This document shows, in pieces, positions 56,847-64,000 of a stretch of DNA of 64,000 nucleotides; the stretch's first letter is position 1; every line of letters begins with the position of its first letter. A program made the position numbers and the translations under genes. The DNA comes from Raffaelea ambrosiae (lineage: Eukaryota > Ascomycota > Sordariomycetes > Ophiostomatales > Ophiostomataceae), in the NCBI GenBank assembly GCA_002778195.1, contig PCDI01000010.1, positions 1 through 64,000 on the forward strand, in the 5' to 3' direction. The notes under the pieces were generated by a model. That model was not told the DNA's origin. It did no database searches and saw only the letters and a list, made by a program, of their open reading frames with translations.

Positions 56847-58906
56847 ATGCTGTCCCTTCGCAGTATCCTGCTCGTATTGGCAGCCGTCGAGGGCCTTGTA
56901 CCTCTTTCGGCCGCCTTCCAATGGTAATAAACACGCTCACCAAGTCGTGGTACGGGCGATCGCTTACGCTTACACCCTGTGCTAGTTCCGCATCGTCGCC
57001 CTGTGCTGTGGGCTGCTGTGGCAAGAATGGTCGCTGTGGCTTTGGGCCTGAATTTTGCGCCCCGGCGAACTGTACCTCATCCTGCGACCAAAAGGCTTCG
57101 TGTGACCCCGGCTGGGGCTCGGAATGGAGCAAGGCTGAGACGTGTTCGAAAGGTTGCTGTCTCAAGGATGGTCTCTGCGGTAAGCTGGTTGCCCTTGTCA
57201 GTATGCCCGTGGTGAAATCGGGGTGCTAAATTTCTTCGTTTTTCCCTTTTTTTTTTCTTTTTTTTTGCATAACAAACTTCTCCTCGCCTCTTTTCTTCTT
57301 CTTTCTCCTATTTTATATTTCCAAAAAAAAAAGTACCTAATATCTGATCATACGCAGGGTTCACGGCAAAGGAGTGTGGACCCCAGCAAGGGGTTCTTGC
57401 TCGGTCGAATGAGACGGTGTCCGAAATCAAGGCGGTCTCGGGATCGTCATCGTCCTCCTCCTACACGGATGACAACTGCAGCGTTGACTACTCGTTTCTG
57501 GAAAACGACGAGACGGATTCGGACGGAGACCATCTCGAAGTGCAAACTTGGGATGACGATTGCTACGCCATTCCCAACTACGACGACCCAGACATCACCA
57601 CTCGCAGCCTGGACAAGTGGGTTGCCTCTCCCCATCGCGTCCGGGCCGAGCCTGCTGGTGGCTACAATGACGGCCATGCCAAAATCTGCAACGCAGACGG
57701 CGAGTGCTTTGCCGTTCTGGACGAAGAGGACGATCCGGAATTCCTCAACCTCCGCGCCATTGTGCTCGCTGCTGCGGCTGCCAAGGACAAGGCCGGCGAG
57801 GCGTCGGAGGCGGATTTGGACAAGCGCGCACGCAGGGAGAAAATCTGCTTGTCCAAGAGCAAAAGCGCGTATTTCCGGGCGAAAAGTTACCCCCGGGCCA
57901 GTATACTCAGTGCGCGGAACGTGGCGGTGTTTGCCGTGAATACAGCCAGCTGTGTAAGCTCGGGTCTCGACCGGGCCACATTCGAGGCGGGCAAATTCGT
58001 CGTGGAGCACGTCATGGAGCTGCAGGAGACGGCCATGATGGCTAACTCGATGCTTTCCGGCCAACTTCCCACTGGCGGCCACGCACCGGGCTACCTTGAG
58101 AAATATGTTTGGATGCAGATGTTTGCCCCCACGGGATATATTTTCCAAGGCTGGCAATACCTTGGCGGGTCGGCTCCATCCGGGTATCCCGGAGTCTCAC
58201 CAGAAGATAGCCTCATGAGGGCCATGGGAAGCACCTCCGACATCCGTAATCTGTTGGTGTTGGGAGCGGTGACAAACGGTATAAAAGCCAGGGTAAGTCT
58301 CCAAAGACACCCCCCCACAAGAAAAAAAGAAAACCTCTCCAAAAAAAAAAAAAGAGCTCGTACTGAAACTTTGTTGTCTAGGCTTTTCAAGGCTTCGTCA
58401 ATATTTTCAGCGTTCGATCGTGGACTAGAATGTCACAAAGAAAGAGAGTCCAAATGCTCTTACAGATATACGGTGTCGTCGAGTATATGAATACCGAGGA
58501 TGTAAGTGGGATCCATATGCCGTTCTTTTCACTAGCGTTTCTCTGTTCGATGCATATGTTGACATGGGAACAATGCGCACAGGCCCAAGCCGCACTCGGG
58601 GCCGGTTTCAATGCCATGCTTGCTATCTACGGCCATATTGACACGCTGGCACAGTCCAACAGCGAAATCGAGACACTTACTGGGGTAACCTATGCCGATG
58701 CTGTGACAGCCTTTGTGGATAGTCATTTTACGTTTATGACGAGCAACCTCATCCGCTTCGTCACGAGCAAAATCTTCCCCATGCTTGAGTACTGGAGAGA
58801 GAGCAACGCGGACGATGCCAAAGAAATCCATGAGACTCTTGTCGCCATGTATATTTACATGTCTAACAGGTTGGCTATCAATAAGGGTTTTATGGGTAAA
58901 CGGTAA
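56847..58906 (+). CDS. Secreted protein with a CBM18-type chitin-binding module and novel C-terminal region
   Basis: Exons 56847-56923, 56986-57179, 57358-58292, 58382-58501 and 58583-58906 give 549 residues. A signal peptide (MLSLRSILLVLAAVEGLVPL then SAAFQ) is on exon 1 alone. Residues about 26-97 hold a double Cys-rich module (CAVGCCGKNGRCGFGPEFC, NCTSSCDQKASCDPGWGSEW, CSKGCCLKDGLCG, KECG). It matches the chitin-binding region that precedes GH18 in killer-toxin-alpha-like (subgroup C) chitinases. The expected GH18 domain with its DxxDxDxE motif is absent. Instead there is a Ser/Asp-rich linker, an acidic Cys-containing domain (110-225), a dibasic KR at 246-247 (possible kexin site), and an Ala-rich helical C-terminal region (FEAGKFVVEHVMELQETAMM, ALGAGFNAMLAIYGHIDTLA). 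It probably binds chitin in the wall or outside the cell. The function of the rest is unknown. Confidence 0.75.
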
Positions 58907-59295
58907 TCCGTGGAGGCAAAAGGGTCCGTCTGTGTGCATTGCACTGCATGTAGTCGCACAGTATACTCTGTCCTCCATTTATGATTTTTATTTCCTACTG
59001 CTTTCGTCTAAAGGAGTCATTCATAACTAGACAGAAACAGAAATACGGATCAAAAAATAAAATAAAAAAATAAAACAATTAAACAATTAAACAATTAACA
59101 TTAGATCAACAATATATGAAACCCCCTTTGGCCTTTCTGCTTTGGAAAGAGACCGGAAAGAGATTGAAAAAAATAGAACAGAAGAAGGGCCCATCCTAGC
59201 TAGGTCTTTGAACATGGAACTGGTGAACTCTTCTACTTTCTTACTTTCTTATTCTTTTGATCCTATTCATTTACTCCTTTCTCTGTCTACAACCC
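58907..59295. other. 3' UTRs between convergent genes
   Basis: The 389 bases are AT-rich, with a TAAAAAATAAAA/CAATTAAA run at 59056-59098. No gene is seen. Confidence 0.5.
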
Positions 59296-60303
59296 CTACA
59301 ATCCGGTCCAGACCCTCACGTCAGGATCCCACAGCGATCGGCCGGGCATCCCCCGTTTCAGCAGTGGCCACAGTTCCGAGATGGCCGCGTATGGCGTGAC
59401 GCGAAAGTACCCCGGGTAGCGCGCGGTCGGAGGGTCGCCCCGTGGCAGCTGGTCGCCGATGGCAAACGGAAACCCCATGTCCACGGCCCAGACAAAGGGC
59501 TCCTGGCCGGGGGGCCGGGGCGACAGGAGCGAGTCCATGGCCTGCCTGTCGACCACCAGGACCATGCTGGTGTCGAGGCCCGGCTTCACCATGTCGTTGA
59601 GCCGGAGGTCCTTGCAGTAGCTCACGGCCCCGTGCAGCCCCGTGCCGTCCAGGTCCGGGTCCTCCACCATGGACGTCAGCAGCTTGTCGGCGACGCGCTC
59701 GCCGCCTTCGGCATCGGCCACGCCCCGGTCCAGCTCCTGGTCAAAGGCGTCGCTCCACCGGGCCCAGGCCGGCTCGTCGTCGTAGTCCAGACGCACCAAC
59801 ACGAAGCCAAAGTCGTCGTACCGGGCCTCCTCGACGACCCGCACGACCGGGTCGCCCGGAAGCAGCTGGGCGTCGGCGTCGTCCGGGACCACGGGAGCCG
59901 AGGGATCCGCCACGAACCGCTCGCGTTCACGCGCCAAGAAGCGGCGGTTGCGCTCCGCCGTGACGTCCCGTATGACAGGATCGGTCTCGGGATCCTCCAC
60001 GCCCGGCTGGAACCGGGGCGGAATGGCGGGCAGACCCAGGCGTGCCCTTTCCCGTCGTATGCGCTCGTCAATGCGGGCACCAAAGATCAGGTCCTGGGCC
60101 TCGGTCGAGGTGATGGAAGCTGGTGAGATGAGGTGGAGAGTCTTTTTTTTTTTTCCCGTCTTGTCAGAGAAAAAGTGGAGAAAACAAAGTCCTCTGGGCA
60201 CTCAACTTGGCCGTGCACTCACATCGTATGGAAGGGTTGCAAGCTCGCCGTATGTTGCAGCGGCCAAGCGCTCTTCAGTCCAGCCTGGTGGGAGGTATGC
60301 CAT
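59296..60303 (-). CDS. Hypothetical protein, unknown family
   Basis: Exon 1 starts at ATG 60303 (MAYLPPGWTEERLAAATYGE, LATLPYD). Exon 2 runs from about 60119 to the stop at 59296 (ITSTEAQDLIFGARIDERIR, ERNRRFLARERERFV, RYDDFGFVLVRLDYDD, FVWAVDMGFPFAIGDQLP, SLWDPDVRVWTGL). I do not recognise a domain. The protein is acidic and Arg-rich with no signal peptide or membrane segment. Splicing is ambiguous. A GTGAGT donor (60222) pairs with an AAAAAG acceptor before 60141 (308 residues), whereas a weak GTGCAC donor (60218) pairs with a good CACCAG acceptor before 60119 (302 residues). Coding bias, a well-formed first exon and no stops support a real gene. Confidence 0.6.
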
Positions 60304-60945
60304 GTTGGACAGTGCGTTGCAAGTTGGAAAAGAGTTGTCTGCAGCTTTGTGTGACGTAGGGAATACGAAGTTGGGAATCGTCCTTTTTTAAGGTATCATC
60401 TGAACTAGTTACAGAGTGGTAACGGTAAAAGTGGAGCATGGCTAGCCATAGGGCGGCGTGATTTAGCGTGATTAGAGCGCGGCGGTACCTAAAAGACTGA
60501 AACATTAGTATTGGCCCGGGGGAGTACCCGCTAAAAGATTGGGGCCTCTTCCGGTGTTGGCTGTGCCCAAAAAAGAAAAAGAAAATAGAAAATAGAAAAA
60601 AAGAAAAAAACGCATGACACTGCCGCGGGCTCCGTTGCAGCATGTCATTAATAAAGCCGTTGGCTATGAAACGAAGCTGGATCTGATTGATTGTCGACTT
60701 TGGATCTTTTCGGTGTAGCACTTTCAACCTTTGTATGTGAACGTACATATGCTAATGCGGGATCTGTGTCGAGGAAAAGAGGAAGAGACAAATTCTCCTG
60801 TGTAAATTGGACTGGAGACTAACGCAACTGGTCACCAATTCCGGGCTGAACACATTCCACCATGTCATCCGTTTTCCGCATAACAGCAACCGTCTTCTTG
60901 AATGTCCCATTCCCAATTCCTAGAAAAGCACACGCCAGCAACTAG
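60304..60945. other. Intergenic region
   Basis: This 640-bp stretch between two minus-strand genes includes an A-rich run at 60570-60610. No gene is recognised. Confidence 0.5.
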
Positions 60946-63468
60946 CTAATCTTTGCCTATACACTTCGTGGCCCATGACAGTTGTAAACAACAAAACCAG
61001 GCCTCTCCATTCTCACAACGCCAACACATTCCGAAGTCAAAAGGGAAGGCAATGAAAGAAAACAGAAACAAAAGAAACAAAAAGAAAAAAGAAAAACAGT
61101 TGTCATCCAAGCATGACTGGACAAGAGGGCAAAAGAAGTTAGCATCCCATACGAAACCCAGGAACGAAAGTCCACTCGTCTTACCTTCCCATCCCCACTC
61201 GCGCATCACGCTCAGCCAGTGCTCCGTGCTCCGGACGGTGTATTCGGGGGCCGGCGGAGGGGGCGGCGGCGGCGGTGGAGGTGGCAGGGATCGTGACAGG
61301 GAGGGCCGCGGCGTCAGGTGGTGGTCCTCGAATGTGTCCGGCAGCAGGTCCGGCAGGATGTCCGGGATCATGTCGGGGACAAACGAGGCCGCGGCCGGGT
61401 GGGCGGTGTAGCGCCGAGGACTGCTGCTGCGGGTGCTGGTGGTGCTGGTCGTGGCGGACGTCGAGGTGCTCGTGTGGCCCGCGTCACCCGCGTGGCCGCG
61501 CCGCCGCCACACCTCCCGGGTCAGCTCCAGACACCGGTCGACAATGCCCGAGCTGTTGCCCCTGGCCAGCGCCCGCCAGCGGCTCCGCACCCACTCCCGG
61601 TCGTCGCGCGCCGTGGCCTCGCACCCGGCCACCAGCAGCGGCAGCACCGGGAAGATGATGGCGCGCGAGCCCAGCGGCACGGTGGCCAAGAGGACCAGCA
61701 CCTGGCGGGCCAGGCGGGCGGGCGCGTGGGCCCGGGGCCGGGGCAGTTCGGGCACGGCCTGGTACAGCAGCAGGAGCGTGGCCCACTTGTAGGCGTTGGC
61801 GGTCTGGACGAGGTCGGAGGTGCTGGCCGAAGGGATCGTCGAGGCGGGGGAGGGGCTGGACGACGGCGACGACGGCGACGACGACGGCGAGGAGGAGGCA
61901 GCCGCGGAGGACGTCTGCTGGGTAGCGTGGGTGGCGGTCTTGGTGTTGCTGGTGTTGCTGGTGTTGCCGGTGTTGTTGCTGGGTCGGGACCGTTCCGTGC
62001 CGTGGACCGAAGACGTGTGCAGTCGCGGCAGCCGGCCGTCCCAGAGCAGCGGCTGTCGGTCGTGCTCATCCATGGTCCCCTGCCCGCCGCCCACGCCGCC
62101 GGGTGTCCAGCGCGCGATGGCCATCTGCAGCTCGACGGCCTCGGCGACCAGGCCGGGCGGGTTGAGCACGTGCTCTTCGGGATCGTGGCGGTGGTGGTGG
62201 GGCGGATGTGGTTGCTGTGTGCCGTGGCCGTGGCCGTGGACGGTTCTGTTTGTTGTTGTGGCTGCTGTCGTCTGGGAGCACACGCGGTTCACCAGGTCGG
62301 CCACGCGTCCAATGAGCGGGAACAGAGAGGCGGCCATGCCCATGAGCGGGTCGACGTGCAGGTCGACATGCAGGGCCGTGGCGGCGGCGGGTGCGGCCGT
62401 GGTCGGCGTCGGAGGCCGGGGTAGGAGGGGCTGTGGCTGCGGCTGTGGCTGCGGCTGTGGCTGCGGCGGCTGCGACTGGGACTGGGACTGGGACTGGGAC
62501 TGGGACTGGGATGGCAACGGCCCTGTTGTCTGTGTCGACCGTGCCGGCGGCGGCTCGAGCAGACGCCGACAGGCGGTCATGAACGTGGTGTCGACCTTGT
62601 GCACGCCGCGGCAGGTGAAGCGGGTGATGACGTCCATGTAGATCCAGGTGTTGGCCAGCAGACGCAAAAAGGCGGCTTCGCGGGTGCACGCGGACGACGG
62701 CCCCGCCCGCGCGACGCGCTGGTGGTGGTACCGCGTCAGGGCCTGGTGCAGCAGGCTCTTGGCGCTCTTGACGAAGCGGATGCCCGTCGAGGACCGCGGG
62801 TAGTACCACGTCTGGGCAAAGCCGAGGAAGAGCGTCACGGCCAGCGCCACCTCGAGACGCATGCCGCCGGCCGTGGCGGGGTGGTCGTCTTCGTGCACCC
62901 CGTACAGCTGCTGGATGCTGGTGTTGAGGTGCCGCAGCCCGCGGGCCCGGAACTGCGGCGACCGGTTGGCGTCCTGAAAGCAGGTCATGGCGGCGATGGC
63001 GTGGTAGAGGGCGGCGTGGTCCTGGGCCAGCGGCCAGACGATGCGGCGCCACGGGTTGCCGGCGGCGCCGTCGCGGATGCACAGGACCTCGCAGATGCGG
63101 CCGTTGAACAAAAAGGCAATGTGCTCGGGGCTGCCGGTATGCGGGCGCGGCTGCGGGTAGAGGGCAAACGGAGGAGAAGCAGGGGGAGGAGGAGGAGGAG
63201 GAGGAGCAGGAGGGAACATGCCGGGAAGGATGCGGCTGCTGCTGCTGCTGCTGCTGCCTCTGCCGTCAAGATTGTTGCCATACAACGACGGAAACGAGGA
63301 CACATGGTTGCCACCACCACCACCACCACTACCCCCCGACAACCCGTGCAGACCGGCCATGCTGACGGCGGGCGACGAGGGCGGCACCATGGTGGACCCG
63401 GCGGCGGCGACAGCATCGTCCAGCGGCATGGGCCAGGCGGTGGCGACAATGTCGTGGATGTGGTTGTT

Positions 63469-63500
<32 letters not shown>

Positions 63501-64000
63501 TGTTGTCCTCCCCCACGATGGCCCGCCCCTCCTCGCCATGATAAGGAGGATGGTGAGGATCGTCATCCTCCTCACCGCTGCCGACGCTCGGTCCCAGAGG
63601 ATCCAGGTCCATGGCTTCGTGCATGGTCAGCGGCAGCATGGGACCGATTCCCAGCGACGGCGGCATGTCGGCAAAGAACATGTCCAGGTCGGCCATCGAG
63701 TCGTTTGGTCCGAGCGTGATGTCGGCCAGCATGCTGGCCGAGCTGCTGGACATGGTTGTCGGCGGCATGGTCCCGGAGGTCCTGGATGCGGTGTCCGTCC
63801 TGTGTGGCTCCTGGTGGTCCGTCTGCGGGTGGCCATTGCGTGCTGCTGATGACGAGGCGGATGCGGATGGCACAAATGCGGATGACGTCGACAACAGGCT
63901 GGTCGATGCTGGCCTGCCTGGCGGTGCTGGTCTTCTGCTGCTGGTGGTGGTGCCAGTGCGACCGGTCCTCGACGACAGCGTCGGCTGCTCAAACTCCTTC
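60946..64000 (-). CDS. Fungal-specific transcription factor (Fungal_trans_2-like), N terminus outside window
   Basis: The frame is open from the right edge and encodes more than 1000 residues. The recognisable regulator region has LYHAIAAMTCFQDANRSPQF, a YYPRSSTGIRFVKSAKSLLH pattern, FLRLLANTWIYMDVITRFTC, and LARQVLVLLATVPLGSRAI with ELTREVWRRRG near the end. This is like the C-terminal domain of UGA3/ARG81-type Zn2Cys6 factors. The last residues HWLSVMREWGWEG are typical of that family. A GT-AG intron (61184-60957, 228 nt) then joins to KD and a stop; because 228 is divisible by three the unspliced frame is also open. The coding sequence is full of low-complexity repeats (Asp-rich, Pro-rich, QSQSQ/QPQPQ, Ser-rich). 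The zinc cluster should lie beyond 64000; it is not visible here. Confidence 0.78.

Noticed and set aside
62599..63849. 416-codon plus-strand open frame opposite the last regulator gene
   Set aside because: It is a repeat-rich mirror of the Asp- and Pro-rich coding sequence; the minus strand carries the recognisable regulator domain.

Overview
The window looks like nuclear DNA of a filamentous ascomycete, most likely a Sordariomycete. Genes have short spliceosomal introns (about 45-130 nt, GT-AG, with CTAAC/CTGAC-like branch points), coding exons are GC-rich, intergenic regions are long and rich in homopolymers, and the families present are typical of these fungi (a NUC-1/PHO4-type bHLH factor, Zn2Cys6 regulators, a Src1-type inner nuclear membrane protein, a DUF7587-like protein). 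Species or order cannot be fixed from the sequence. All exon coordinates were derived by hand from reading frames and splice sites.

Layout. 1-11.3 kb is a conserved housekeeping block: the first exon of an unidentified gene (1-92, minus), a GH47 alpha-1,2-mannosidase, autophagy E2 ATG10, a U1A/U2B''-type snRNP protein, Arp2/3 subunit ARC40/ARPC1, and HIS1. 12.4-26.2 kb holds a SUT1-type sugar transporter, a single-pass membrane protein with an apparent frameshift, a VWA-domain protein with an ASC-1-like N terminus, a DUF7587-like protein, and the Src1/Heh1 inner nuclear membrane protein. 27.6-33.9 kb holds a very long Gly/Pro-rich small heat-shock protein and a NUC-1-like phosphate regulator.

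39.5-50.8 kb is the most interesting part: four neighbouring genes that look like one catabolic unit, namely an NCS1 permease (the family that includes hydantoin, allantoin, uracil and cytosine carriers), a Zn2Cys6 activator, a 1040-residue hydantoinase/oxoprolinase plus DUF917 enzyme, and an amino-acid permease. GATAA(G) elements sit upstream of the permease and in the shared promoter of the activator and enzyme, which fits AreA/NIT2 nitrogen control. Decayed genes flank the unit: an unidentified relic at 37.9-38.9 kb and a sugar-transporter pseudogene at 53.1-54.5 kb.

55-64 kb has a tRNA-Gly(GCC), a secreted protein with the chitin-binding module of killer-toxin-like chitinases but no GH18 domain, an unidentified conserved-looking gene, and the 3' part of a large fungal transcription factor that runs off the right edge.

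No CRISPR, rRNA, transposase or other autonomous mobile element was recognised. Several long homopolymers (31 T at 41251, 22 G at 55830, 16 G at 96) are places where assembly length may be wrong.
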